Shown: positions 46,524 through 55,347 of the stretch, piece after piece
Position numbering within the stretch: the stretch's first letter is position 1
How the letters are laid out: each line of letters opens with the position of its first letter
Assembly: GCF_006716785.1 (NCBI RefSeq)
Contig: NZ_VFPQ01000001.1
Location: 4,712,001 to 4,776,000 of the forward strand
DNA: 64,000 nt
Reading direction: 5' to 3'
Origin: Thermopolyspora flexuosa
GTDB taxonomy: Bacteria > Actinomycetota > Actinomycetes > Streptosporangiales > Streptosporangiaceae
Translations under genes and position numbers: made by a program
Notes under the pieces: model-generated
Told to the model about the DNA's origin: nothing
Seen by the model: the letters and a program-made list of their open reading frames with translations, nothing else
The model's database searches: none

Positions 46524-47492
46524 TCACCCGCCGGACGCCGCCGGCCTCCCCGCGCCTCCGGCCGGCGCGGCGGCGAGGTCGTACGGCACGGCGTCGACGG
46601 CCTCGGCCGCGGCCCGGATCGCGGCGACCGCCGCGCGGATCGCGGGCCGGCGCGCCGCGTCGCTGCGCCACAGCGCGAACACGCGGCGGACCGGGCGGGG
46701 CAGCAGCGGCACCATGCGCACGCCCTCCGGCACCCAGACCCGGCCGAGCCGCGGCACGATCGCGCAGCCGTGCCCGGCCGCGACGAGGGCGAGCTGGGTG
46801 TCGTACTCGTTGGCGAAGCAGCTGAACTCCGGCTCGAGCTCGGCCGAGCGCAGCGTGAACACCAGCCAGTCGTAGCAGATCTGCCCGGGCTCGGTGCTGA
46901 TCCACTTGTCCCCGCACAGCTCGTGGAGGTGCACCTCGCGGCGGCCGGCGAACGGGTGGGTGGCGGGCAGCGCGACGTCGGCGATGTCCTCGAGGATCGG
47001 CGCGCGGGAGAGCCCCTCGGGGATGGCGAGCGGCTGGTTCGTCCAGTCCTGCGCCACGACGAGGTCGAGCTCGCCCCGGGACACCTCGCGGATCTGCCGG
47101 TCCGGGTCGCGCTCGTAGAGCACCAGGTCGAGGTTGGGGTGCTCGGCCTTGAGCAGGGAGAGCGCCCTCGGCATGATCCCCCGGGCCGCCGTGGGGAACG
47201 CGGCGATGGAGAGCCTGCCCACCACCGCGCCGCGCATCGCCTCGAAGTCGGCCTCCGCCTGCTCCACGAGCGCGAGGATGCGCCCGGCGTGCTCGGCGAG
47301 CACGCAGGCGGCGTCGGTGAGCCGTACCCCGCGCCCGTTGCGCTCGAGCAGCGGCGCCCCGGTCTCCCGTTCCAGCTTGGCGAGCTGCTGGGAGATCGCC
47401 GAGGGGGTGACCATGAGCGCCTCGGCGGCGGCGACGACGGATCCGTGGACGGCGACGGCGTGCAGCGCCTTGAGCCGGTTCAAGTCCAACAT
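46524..47492 (-). CDS. LysR-family transcriptional regulator
   Basis: A 322-residue regulator. The helix-turn-helix (MLDLNRLKALHAVAVHGSVVAAAEALMVTPSAISQQLAKLERETGAPLLERNGRGVRLTDAA) occupies residues 1-65, followed by a linker helix and the two-lobed periplasmic-binding-like effector domain (residues 90-300). It is divergent from a small open frame at 47565, and the gap between them holds the inverted elements CTAAAC/GTTTAG. The ligand and targets are unknown. Confidence 0.92.
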   Translation of the reverse strand: MLDLNRLKALHAVAVHGSVVAAAEALMVTPSAISQQLAKLERETGAPLLERNGRGVRLTDAACVLAEHAGRILALVEQAEADFEAMRGAVVGRLSIAAFPTAARGIMPRALSLLKAEHPNLDLVLYERDPDRQIREVSRGELDLVVAQDWTNQPLAIPEGLSRAPILEDIADVALPATHPFAGRREVHLHELCGDKWISTEPGQICYDWLVFTLRSAELEPEFSCFANEYDTQLALVAAGHGCAIVPRLGRVWVPEGVRMVPLLPRPVRRVFALWRSDAARRPAIRAAVAAIRAAAEAVDAVPYDLAAAPAGGAGRPAASGG

Positions 47493-47501
47493 GTAGCAAC
47501 T

Positions 47502-47547
47502 CTAAACCATACAGCCAAGGAAGTCTCGATTGTGCTTCACTGTTTAG
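47502..47547. promoter_or_regulatory. possible LysR-type binding region
   Basis: CTAAAC (47502-47507) and GTTTAG (47542-47547) form an inverted pair about 34 bases apart, within the short AT-rich gap upstream of the LysR gene. The spacing and position resemble LysR recognition and activation sites, but the arms are short. Confidence 0.4.
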
Positions 47548-47564
47548 CGATGGATGATTGAGGC

Positions 47565-47768
47565 ATGCCGATCATTCACCATCTCTTCAAGAAGAGCCGT
47601 GTCAATGACCGTCCCCGCCCCTCCTATCTCGCGGCCCTCGCCGCCGAGGCCCGTAACAGCCGCGCCGCGTACCGCCGTCGCCGCCGCGAGGAGGAGGCCG
47701 ACGAGCGCGGCCACTCCGGCCCAGCGCGCGGCCCTCGCCGCACCGGCCCGCCGCGCGCCCGCCGCTGA
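47565..47768 (+). CDS. putative small basic protein divergent from LysR
   Basis: A 67-residue frame starting MPIIHHLFKKSRVNDRPRPSYLAALAAEARNSRAAYRRRRREEEADERG. The first 45 residues have protein-like composition (helical, mixed charge). The tail is Arg/Pro/Gly-rich. There is no known family, membrane segment or signal. The ATG is preceded by GAGG but only one base away, a poor spacing. Its place as the divergent gene next to a LysR regulator suggests it may be the regulated gene, or a remnant of it. Confidence 0.4.
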   Translation: MPIIHHLFKKSRVNDRPRPSYLAALAAEARNSRAAYRRRRREEEADERGHSGPARGPRRTGPPRARR

Positions 47769-47819
47769 CCGGGCCGCGGCCGGGCCGCCCGTCGCGGCCG
47801 GCCGTCCCGAGACGCGAAA

Positions 47820-47847
47820 CGGCCCGGGGCCGGACGACCCCGGGCCG
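47820..47847. terminator. hairpin downstream of hemL and the small basic ORF
   Basis: CGGCCCGGGG (47820-47829) pairs perfectly with CCCCGGGCCG (47838-47847) across an eight-base loop. It lies between the convergent small ORF (ends 47768) and hemL (stop at 47888). Confidence 0.65.
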
Positions 47848-47887
47848 CGCCGTGTCAACGGGACGTAGCCGGAACGCGACCGGCGGG

Positions 47888-49189
47888 CTAGCGCCCGGTC
47901 GCGGCCGCGGCGGCCGCCTTCGCGGCGGCGGGCAGCGCCTCGACGACCTGGGAGATCGCCGCGTCGTCGTGCGCCGCCGACACGAACCAGGCCTCGTACG
48001 CCGAGGGCGGCAGGTACACGCCCTGGTCGAGCATGGCGTGGAAGAACGCGGTGAACGCGGCGGTGTCCTGCCGCCGGGCGGTGGCGAAGTCCGTGACCTC
48101 CTCGTCGATGAAGAAGATCGAGAACAGGTTGCCGGCCCGCTGCAGCCGGTGCGGCACGCCCGCGGCGGCGAGCGCCTCGGTCGCCGCGTCGCCGATCGCG
48201 GCCGCGGCGGCGTTCACCCGCGCGTAGGCGGCGTCGTCACAGGCGCGCAGCGTGGCGAGCCCGGCGGCGCAGGCGAGCGGGTTGCCGGACAGCGTGCCCG
48301 CCTGGTACACCGGCCCCTCCGGCGCGAGGTGGGCCATCACCTCGGCCCGGCCGCCGAACGCCGCGGCGGGCAGCCCGCCGCCCATCACCTTGCCGAACGT
48401 CATCAGGTCCGCGTCCACCGGGTCGACGCCGTACCAGCCCGACCGGGTGACCCGGAAGCCGGTGAGCACCTCGTCGATGATGAGCAGCGCGCCGTGTTGC
48501 GTGCACAGCTCGCGCAGCCGCCGGTTGAAGCCCGGCCGCGGCGGCACCACGCCCATGTTCGCCGGGCACGCCTCGGTGATCACGCAGGCGATCTCGTCGC
48601 CCACCTCGGCGAACGCCGCCTCCACCGCCTCCACCGAGTTGTACGGCAGCACGATCGTGTCGGCCGCCGACGCCCCGGTCACCCCGGGGGTGTCCGGCAG
48701 CCCGAAGGTGACCACGCCGGAGCCGGCCGAGGCCAGCAGCGCGTCGACGTGGCCGTGGTAGCACCCCGCGAACTTCACCACCTTCGACCGGCCGGTGAAC
48801 CCGCGCGCCAGCCGTACCGCGGACATCGTCGCCTCGGTGCCGGAGTTGACCAGCCGCACCTTCTCCACCGGGGCGACCCGGTTGACGATCTCCTCGGCGA
48901 GCTCCACCTCGCGCGGGGTGGCGGTGCCGAACGAGGTGCCCTGCGCGGCCGCCTCGGTGAGCGCCGCGACGACCTCGGGGTGGGCGTGGCCGAGGATCAT
49001 CGGCCCCCACGAGCAGACCAGGTCGACGTACCGGTTGCCGTCGGCGTCGAACACGTACGGCCCCGCGCCGGACACCATGAACCGGGGCGTGCCGCCCACC
49101 GCGCCGAACGCGCGGACCGGCGAGTTCACTCCGCCGGGCACGACCGCCCGGGCGCGCTCGAACAGCTCCTTCGACCTCTCGTCGCCCAT
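47888..49189 (-). CDS. hemL: glutamate-1-semialdehyde 2,1-aminomutase
   Basis: A 433-residue PLP enzyme forming 5-aminolevulinate from glutamate-1-semialdehyde, the second step of the C5 haem pathway started by HemA. I chose the ATG at 49189 ([28 protein letters not shown]), which has GGAGGG six bases upstream. A GTG at 49216 is an alternative. The PLP lysine is in [19 protein letters not shown], and the aminotransferase blocks [22 protein letters not shown] and [13 protein letters not shown] are intact. Confidence 0.96.
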   Translation of the reverse strand: MGDERSKELFERARAVVPGGVNSPVRAFGAVGGTPRFMVSGAGPYVFDADGNRYVDLVCSWGPMILGHAHPEVVAALTEAAAQGTSFGTATPREVELAEEIVNRVAPVEKVRLVNSGTEATMSAVRLARGFTGRSKVVKFAGCYHGHVDALLASAGSGVVTFGLPDTPGVTGASAADTIVLPYNSVEAVEAAFAEVGDEIACVITEACPANMGVVPPRPGFNRRLRELCTQHGALLIIDEVLTGFRVTRSGWYGVDPVDADLMTFGKVMGGGLPAAAFGGRAEVMAHLAPEGPVYQAGTLSGNPLACAAGLATLRACDDAAYARVNAAAAAIGDAATEALAAAGVPHRLQRAGNLFSIFFIDEEVTDFATARRQDTAAFTAFFHAMLDQGVYLPPSAYEAWFVSAAHDDAAISQVVEALPAAAKAAAAAATGR

Positions 49190-49262
49190 CGGGCGCCCTC
49201 CGCTTCGCTCGCTCACCGCACCAGGGTACGGCGGGCCGCCCGCGGCCCCGCCCCCGCTCCGG

Positions 49263-49907
49263 CTACTCCAGGTAGTCCGCGAGGTGGTCGAGCACGCGCA
49301 GCGGGTCGGGCAGCGCCGCGCCGGCCGGCGGGCGCAGCCAGGTCACGGTGCCGCCGTCGCGGAGCGCGGACGGCGGGGCGAGCACGTAGCTGTCGCGGCA
49401 GTGCCAGCGCAGCCCCGGCTTGTCGTCGATCGTCTCCGGATAGCAGTCGAGCTGGCAGGACCACCACTCGTCCTCGTCCTCGGGCGCGCCCCGGGTCGCG
49501 ACGAAAAAAAGGACCCGGTCGCCCCTCTCGGCGACCGGGCCGATCTGGAGGCCGGCGGCCTCCATCCCGGAAAGCGCCCGCAGGCCGGCGGCCCGGGGCA
49601 CGTCGAACACGTCGAACACCCGGCCCGTCGGCAGGATCACGTTCGCCTCGGGGTCCCGTTCCCACCACCGCCGCAGCAGCTCCGGATCGGTCGTGGCCTG
49701 GATGGCCCAGCCCGGCGACAGCGGATGGCCGCCGGGATCGGGACAGCCCAGCCGGTCACAGGAGCAGGCCCGGCCGCCCTTGTCCAGCGGGTGCGCCCCC
49801 GGCACGCAGGCCCACCCCAGCTCGGCGTACTCGAGAACCGCGCGGATGATCTCCGCCGACCCATGCCTGCGTCGTTTGGAACGACGAGTCAGCGGAACCC
49901 CCACCAT
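49263..49907 (-). CDS. stand-alone Prim-Pol (bifunctional primase/polymerase) domain protein
   Basis: A 214-residue protein that consists essentially of one N-terminal Prim-Pol (AEP-like) domain. It starts with the typical [56 protein letters not shown], then the candidate metal-binding pair in FDVFDVP (about 97-103) and the histidine strand [15 protein letters not shown]. No helicase or other replication domain follows. Actinomycete genomes commonly carry such short solo genes of unknown role. Here it lies between hemB and hemL on the same strand. Activity is not proven by sequence. Confidence 0.78.
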   Translation of the reverse strand: MVGVPLTRRSKRRRHGSAEIIRAVLEYAELGWACVPGAHPLDKGGRACSCDRLGCPDPGGHPLSPGWAIQATTDPELLRRWWERDPEANVILPTGRVFDVFDVPRAAGLRALSGMEAAGLQIGPVAERGDRVLFFVATRGAPEDEDEWWSCQLDCYPETIDDKPGLRWHCRDSYVLAPPSALRDGGTVTWLRPPAGAALPDPLRVLDHLADYLE

Positions 49908-49957
49908 TCACGCTCCTCCCCGACTCTCCGCCGGCCCTCGCGCCCGGCGGATGAGAT

Positions 49958-50980
49958 TCAGGATAGGACCCGCGCAATCTCGGTGGCCCAGTAGGTCAGG
50001 ATCAGGTCCGCGCCCGCCCGGCGGATCGCGACGAGCGACTCCATGATCACGCGTTCCCGGTCGAGCCAGCCGTTCCGGGCGGCCGCCTCGATCATCGCGT
50101 ACTCGCCGCTCACCTGGTACGCCGCGACCGGCACGTCGACCGCATCGCGCACCTGGCGCAGCACGTCGAGGTAGGCGAGCGCGGGCTTCACCATCACCGC
50201 GTCGGCCCCCTCGGCGAGGTCGAGCCGTACCTCGCGCAGCGCCTCCCCGATCGGCCCGGCCGGGTCCTGCTGGTAGGCGCTGCGGTCACCGAATTGCGGG
50301 GCGCACTCGGCGGCGTCCCGGAACGGGCCGTAGAACGCCGAGGCGTACTTGGCCGAGTAGGCGAGGATCGGGACGTGCGGGAAGCCGTTCGCGTCGAGCG
50401 CGGACCGGATCGCCGCGACCTGGCCGTCCATCATCCCGCTCGGCGCGATCACCTGGGAACCCGCGGCCGCCTGCGCCACCGCGATCGACGCGTAGCGCTC
50501 CAGCGTGGCGTCGTTGTCCACCTCGCCGTCCGCGGTGAGCAACCCGCAGTGGCCGTGGTCGGTGTACTCGTCGAGGCACAGGTCGGTCATCACGACGAGC
50601 GCGTCCCCGACCTCGGCGGCGAGGTCGGCGACGGCGAGCTGCACGATCCCCTGCGGGTCGTCGGCGGCCGAGCCGCGGGCGTCCTTGACCGCCGGGACGC
50701 CGAACAGGATGACGCCGCCCACGCCCGCCTCGGCCGCCTCGGCCGCGGCCTTGCGCAGCGAGTCGCGGGTGTGCTGGACCACGCCCGGCATGGAGGCGAC
50801 CGGCTGCGGCTCGGTGATGCCCTCCTTGACGAACATCGGCAGGATGAGCTGGGCCGGGTGCAGCCGGGTCCCGGCCATCAGGCGGCGCATCGCGGCGCCG
50901 CGGCGCAGCCGGCGCGGCCGTACCGCGGGGAACGCCCCGCCCGGCGCCTCGCGCGCGGGAAACTCGGCACTCACTGCCAT
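49958..50980 (-). CDS. hemB: porphobilinogen synthase
   Basis: A 340-residue enzyme condensing two 5-aminolevulinate molecules. I placed the ATG at 50980 ([12 protein letters not shown]), with AGAGGT upstream. The open frame continues without motifs above it. The active-site lysines are in [22 protein letters not shown] and [16 protein letters not shown]. The metal-binding loop is [14 protein letters not shown]. It follows hemD after a gap of 72 bases. Confidence 0.96.
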   Translation of the reverse strand: MAVSAEFPAREAPGGAFPAVRPRRLRRGAAMRRLMAGTRLHPAQLILPMFVKEGITEPQPVASMPGVVQHTRDSLRKAAAEAAEAGVGGVILFGVPAVKDARGSAADDPQGIVQLAVADLAAEVGDALVVMTDLCLDEYTDHGHCGLLTADGEVDNDATLERYASIAVAQAAAGSQVIAPSGMMDGQVAAIRSALDANGFPHVPILAYSAKYASAFYGPFRDAAECAPQFGDRSAYQQDPAGPIGEALREVRLDLAEGADAVMVKPALAYLDVLRQVRDAVDVPVAAYQVSGEYAMIEAAARNGWLDRERVIMESLVAIRRAGADLILTYWATEIARVLS

Positions 50981-51052
50981 GTCACACCTCTCGCGACTGG
51001 TTCGCACTCTTCGGTACGGCCCTCGGTACGGCACGGCCGTGCCGGGACGCCG

Positions 51053-52621
51053 TCACTTGACGACGCGGCGCCGGGCGCCCCGCCGCATCTGGGACGGCTT
51101 GCGCGGCGTCTCCCCGGCGGCGAGCGCGGCCTGCCGCCGCTTTGCGCCGTACTCGGCGAGCGCGGCGGCGAGCGCGTACGCGGACGGCTTGTCGGCCATC
51201 ACGTCGACCCGGAGCCCGAACTCCTCGGCGGTCTTCGCGGTCTGCGGGCCGATCACCGCGATCACCGTCACGTTGTGCGGCTTGCCGGCGATGCCGACGA
51301 GGTTGCGCACCGTGGAGCTGGAGGTGAACAGCACCGCGTCGAACCCGCCGCCCTTGATCGCCTCGCGGATCGGCGCGGGCGGGGGCGCCGCGCGCACCGT
51401 GCGGTAGGCGGTGACGTCGTCGCACTCCCAGCCCATCTCGGTGAGCCCGGCGACGAGCGTCTCGGTGGCGATGTCGGCGCGCGGCAGCAGCACCCGGTTG
51501 ATCGGGTCGAGCATCGGGTCGTACGGCGGCCACTCGGCGAGCAGTCCCTCGGCCGACTGCTCACCGCTCGGCACCAGGTCGGCCCGCACCCCGAACTCGG
51601 CGAGCGCGCGGGCGGTGGTCTCGCCCACCGCGGCGACCTTGAGCCCGGCGAACGAGCGGGCGTCGAGGCCGTACTCCTCGAACTTCTCCCGGATCGCGCG
51701 GACCGCGTTCACCGAGGTGAACGCCACCCACTCGTACCGGCCGTTGATCAGGCCCTTGATCGCCCGGTCCATCTGCTGCGGGGTGCGCGGCGGCTCCACC
51801 GAGATCGTGGGCACCTCGACCGGGACCGCGCCGTACGAGCGGAGCTGCTCGGTGAGCCCCTTGGCCTGCTCCTTGGTGCGCGGCACGAGCACCCGCCAGC
51901 CGAACAGCGGCTTGGTCTCGAACCAGGACATGCGCTCGCGCGCGGGCACGTGGTCGCCCACGATGAGCACGGCCGGTCCCTCGAGGGCGGCGTGCTTGAG
52001 CTCGCGGGCGAGCCCGGCGAGCGTGGCGACGACGGTGCGCTGCTCGGTCGTGGTGCCGTTCACGGTCACCGCGATCGGGGTGGTGTCGGCCCGGCCCGCG
52101 GCCACCAGCGCCTTGGCGATCGCCACCGCCTCCTCCACCGGGGCGTGGATCACCAGCGGCCCGGCGCAGTTCGCGTGCGCCGACCAGTCCCCGACCCGGG
52201 AGGCGTCGACGACGCGGAACTCCGCGGTCCCGGTCGTGGCCGTCGGGATGCCCGCGTACGCCGGGACGCCGGTCGCGGCCGGCACGCCCGGCACGATCTC
52301 GAACTCGACCTCCGCCTCGGCGCAGGCCGCGATCTCGGCGGTGACGTCGGCGAAGAACAGCGGGTCGCCGGGGCAGAGCCGGACCACGTTGCGGCCCGCC
52401 TTCCCGGCCTCGACCATGCGGGCGACCGCCGCCTCGTGGCCCTCGGCGAGGTCGGCGACCTCCACGCCGGCCCGGCAGTGGCGCAGGAAGCCCTCGTGTG
52501 CGGCCCGGTCGAGCACGACCAGGTCGGCCTTGGCGAGCAGGTCGGCACCACGCAGGGTGAGCAGGTTCGGGTCACCCGGCCCCGTGCCCACGAACGCGAC
52601 CATCTGACATCCGGAGCTCAA
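51053..52621 (-). CDS. hemD: fused uroporphyrinogen-III methyltransferase / uroporphyrinogen-III synthase
   Basis: A 522-residue fusion. The N-terminal half is a SAM-dependent CobA/SUMT-type methyltransferase (VAFVGTGPGDPNLLTLRGADLLAKADLVVLD at residues 8-38, VRLCPGDPLFFAD, VPGVPAATGVPAYAGIP). The C-terminal half (from about 240, GWRVLVPRTKEQAKGL) is the HemD synthase fold with WVAFTSVNAVRAIREKFEEYG and VLFTSSSTVRNLVG. Together they close the tetrapyrrole ring and open the branch to sirohaem and cobalamin. The start is a TTG at 52621 overlapping the hemC stop (TTGA), with GGGAG upstream. An ATG six codons downstream is possible. The last 30 residues are basic. Confidence 0.94.
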   Translation of the reverse strand: MSSGCQMVAFVGTGPGDPNLLTLRGADLLAKADLVVLDRAAHEGFLRHCRAGVEVADLAEGHEAAVARMVEAGKAGRNVVRLCPGDPLFFADVTAEIAACAEAEVEFEIVPGVPAATGVPAYAGIPTATTGTAEFRVVDASRVGDWSAHANCAGPLVIHAPVEEAVAIAKALVAAGRADTTPIAVTVNGTTTEQRTVVATLAGLARELKHAALEGPAVLIVGDHVPARERMSWFETKPLFGWRVLVPRTKEQAKGLTEQLRSYGAVPVEVPTISVEPPRTPQQMDRAIKGLINGRYEWVAFTSVNAVRAIREKFEEYGLDARSFAGLKVAAVGETTARALAEFGVRADLVPSGEQSAEGLLAEWPPYDPMLDPINRVLLPRADIATETLVAGLTEMGWECDDVTAYRTVRAAPPPAPIREAIKGGGFDAVLFTSSSTVRNLVGIAGKPHNVTVIAVIGPQTAKTAEEFGLRVDVMADKPSAYALAAALAEYGAKRRQAALAAGETPRKPSQMRRGARRRVVK

Positions 52622-53541
52622 TGGATCCGCTCCCCCATCAACGTGCCGGCACCGTCCGCGATCATGGCGGCCGCGAGGTCACGGCCGAGCTCCATGGGGC
52701 TCGTGGCGGGTCCGGCGGTGGACTTGCGCACCGACCGCGTGCCGTCGATCGCGACCACGGCGGCGGTCAGATTAAGAGGTTTTTCCCTGTTTTGTTCCCT
52801 GTCGATCACCGCGAATGCGCCCACCGGAGCGGCGCATCCGGCCTCCAGCGCGGCGAGCACGGCCCGCTCGGCCGTGACCTCGGCCCGGGTCGCCGGGTCG
52901 TCGAGGACCGCGAGCAGCTCGATCAGATCGGTACGGCCTGCCGCGCACTCGACCGCGAGCGCGCCCTGGCCCGGCGCGGGCAGCACCTCGTCGAGCTCGA
53001 AGAGCTGCCCGATCTCGTGGCTCCGGCCGACCCGGTTGAGCCCGGCGGCGGCGAGCACGACCGCGTCGAGCTCGCCCGCGGCGACCTTGCCGATCCGGGT
53101 GTCGAGGTTGCCGCGGATGGGGACGTACTCCAGGTCCGGCCGCAGCGCCCGCAGCTGCGCGACCCGGCGCGGCGAGCCGGTGCCGATCTTCGCGCCGGCG
53201 GGCAGGTCGGCGAGCTTCACCCGGCACACCAGCGCGTCGCGCGGGTCCTCGCGGGGCGGCACGGCCGCGATCACCACGCGGGGGTCCGGCGCGGTCGGCA
53301 GGTCCTTCAGCGAGTGCACCGCGATGTCGATCTCGCCCGCGATGAGCCTCTCGCGCAGCGCGCTGACGAACACCCCGGTGCCGCCGAGCTGGGTGAGGTG
53401 GGCCCGGGTGACGTCGCCGAAGGTGGTGACCCCGACCAGCTCGACCGGGCGGCCGGTGATCCTGGTGAGGCGGTCGGCGACCTGCCGGGACTGGGTGGTG
53501 GCGAGCTCGCTCTTGCGCGTGCCCAGCCTCAAGGCCTTCAT
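52618..53541 (-). CDS. hemC: hydroxymethylbilane synthase
   Basis: A 307-residue enzyme that polymerises four porphobilinogens. I chose the ATG at 53541 (MKALRLGTRKSELATTQSRQVADRL), which has GAGGAG five bases upstream. Signature regions are the phosphate/propionate-binding VHSLKDLPTAPDPRVVIAAVPPREDPRDALV, GTGSPRRVAQLRALRPDL, and the dipyrromethane cofactor cysteine in LEAGCAAPVGAFAV. It overlaps hemD and follows hemA after a 247-base gap. Confidence 0.96.
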   Translation of the reverse strand: MKALRLGTRKSELATTQSRQVADRLTRITGRPVELVGVTTFGDVTRAHLTQLGGTGVFVSALRERLIAGEIDIAVHSLKDLPTAPDPRVVIAAVPPREDPRDALVCRVKLADLPAGAKIGTGSPRRVAQLRALRPDLEYVPIRGNLDTRIGKVAAGELDAVVLAAAGLNRVGRSHEIGQLFELDEVLPAPGQGALAVECAAGRTDLIELLAVLDDPATRAEVTAERAVLAALEAGCAAPVGAFAVIDREQNREKPLNLTAAVVAIDGTRSVRKSTAGPATSPMELGRDLAAAMIADGAGTLMGERIH

Positions 53542-53733
53542 CGCATCTCCTCGCGTGTCCCGCCCGGTGCGTCCGGACGCGGGCGGACCGACCCGGTGGG
53601 CCACCGCACGCCCCGGCGACGGGGGCGCGAGGCGGTGGGGGCCGCGCCGTCACGCGCGGGGACCGCGATGCCCGGCATCGCCCGCGGTCCGCGGGGGACG
53701 GGCGGGGCGGTCGGCCGGCGGCGCGACGCGAGG

Positions 53734-53753
53734 GCCGGCCCGCGCGGGCCGGC
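53734..53753. terminator. 20-base perfect palindrome between hemA and hemC
   Basis: GCCGGCCCGCGCGGGCCGGC is self-complementary over its full length and lies in the 247-base hemA-hemC gap, 36 bases past the hemA stop. It may act as a partial terminator or an mRNA-processing hairpin that sets different levels for hemA and the genes after it. Confidence 0.5.
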
Positions 53754-53788
53754 GTCCTCGGGTCGATGTCGTTGAGAGAACAACAAGC

Positions 53789-55159
53789 CTACTCCAGATC
53801 CGTGACCTGCCCGCCCGCCGCGCGACCGCCCGGCATCCCGCGCTCGGGCCCGTCGGCCCGCGACACCGCCTCCGGCGTCATCGGATCGAGGTCGAACAGT
53901 TCGCGCAGCGCCTGGGCGTAGTGGTCGCCGCCCGGCGCCGCGGCGAGGCGCTTCACCCGCACGGTGGGCTCGTGCAGCAGCTTGTCGACGACGCGGCGCA
54001 CCGTCTGGGCGACCTCGTCGCGCATGCGCCGGTCCATCTCGGGCACCCGGGCCGCGAGCCGGCCCAGCTCGGCCTCGACCACCCCGGCCGCCTTGCTGCG
54101 CAGCGCGACCACGGTGGGGGTGACCCGCGCGGCCCGCTTGGCCTCGAGGTAGGCGGCGACCTCCTCGTCGACGATGCGCTCGGCCGCCTCGATCGCGGCC
54201 CGCCGCCCGCCGTCCCGGGTCGCCGACCCGACGCCGGACTCCTGCATCGACTCCAGGTCGACGAGGGTCACGCCGGGCACCAGCCGTACCGCGGGGTCGA
54301 TGTCGTGCGGCAGCGCGAGGTCGAGCAGGAACAGCGGCCGGTCGGCCTCGCGGCCGCGCATCGCCGCGGCGACCATGTCGGCGGTGATCACGAGACGGCC
54401 CGCGCCGGTGCACGAGACCACGATGTCGGCCCCGGCGAGCTCGCGGGCGACGTGGCCGAACTCCACCGCCCGGCCGCCCACCGACTGGGCGAGCTGCAGG
54501 CCGCGGTCGAAGGTGCGGTTGGCGACGACGATGTCGGTCACCCCGGCGCGCACCAGCGTCGCCGCGGTGAGCGCGCTCATCGAGCCCGCGCCGATCACCA
54601 GGGCCCGGCTGCCCGCGATCGGGCCGCCGAGCACGGTCTCGGCGAGCTCGACGCCGACCCCGATGAGCGAGGCCCCGGCCCGGTCGATGCCGGTCTCGGT
54701 GTGCGCGCGCTTGCCGACGCGCAGGGCGTACTGGGTGAGCTCGTTGAGCGTGGTGCCGACCGTGCCCTCCTGCTGGCCGAGCTTGAGGGCCTGGCGGACC
54801 TGGCCGAGGATCTGCGCCTCGCCCACCACCATCGAGTCGAGGCCGCAGGCGACCCGGAACAGGTGCTGCACGGCCCGGTCCTCGTAGTGCACGTACAGGT
54901 GCGGGGTGAGCGCCTCCTCCGCCACCCCCGAGTGGGCGCTGAGCAGCCGGGTCACCGCGTTCACCGCGGCGTGGAACCGCTCCACCGCGGTGTACACCTC
55001 CACCCGGTTGCAGGTGGAGATCACCATCGTCTCGGCGACGTGCTCGTCCTGCTGCACGTCGTGCAGGAGCTTGGTCAGCGCGTCACCGCTGACCGCCACC
55101 TTCTCCAGCAGCGCCACCGGGGCGGTGCGATGACTCAGCCCCACCACGAGCACGCTCAC
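53789..55159 (-). CDS. hemA: glutamyl-tRNA reductase
   Basis: A 456-residue enzyme, the first step of C5 haem synthesis. The GTG at 55159 has AAGGAGG four bases upstream, and the frame above it is not coding. The catalytic cysteine is in MVISTCNRVEVY, preceded by SHRTAPV. The NADPH domain has ALVIGAGSMSALTAATLVRAGV, and the C-terminal dimerisation helices follow. Member of the rex-hemA-hemC-hemD operon. Rex repression would tie haem supply to redox state. Confidence 0.97.
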   Translation of the reverse strand: MSVLVVGLSHRTAPVALLEKVAVSGDALTKLLHDVQQDEHVAETMVISTCNRVEVYTAVERFHAAVNAVTRLLSAHSGVAEEALTPHLYVHYEDRAVQHLFRVACGLDSMVVGEAQILGQVRQALKLGQQEGTVGTTLNELTQYALRVGKRAHTETGIDRAGASLIGVGVELAETVLGGPIAGSRALVIGAGSMSALTAATLVRAGVTDIVVANRTFDRGLQLAQSVGGRAVEFGHVARELAGADIVVSCTGAGRLVITADMVAAAMRGREADRPLFLLDLALPHDIDPAVRLVPGVTLVDLESMQESGVGSATRDGGRRAAIEAAERIVDEEVAAYLEAKRAARVTPTVVALRSKAAGVVEAELGRLAARVPEMDRRMRDEVAQTVRRVVDKLLHEPTVRVKRLAAAPGGDHYAQALRELFDLDPMTPEAVSRADGPERGMPGGRAAGGQVTDLE

Positions 55160-55347
55160 GGTTCCTCCTTCACCACGGCCGCGTGCCCGCGGTCCTGCTC
55201 GCCGATCCGTCCACTCCACTCACGCACAGGGTTTCGCCTCCATCACGACCGTGTGCCGCCCTGCCGGCGCGATGCCGCCACGGCGGTCGCGGACGGTCCC
55301 GCGTCGCCCGCTCACGTCGTCCGTCCCCCGATAACCGCCATGTCCGC

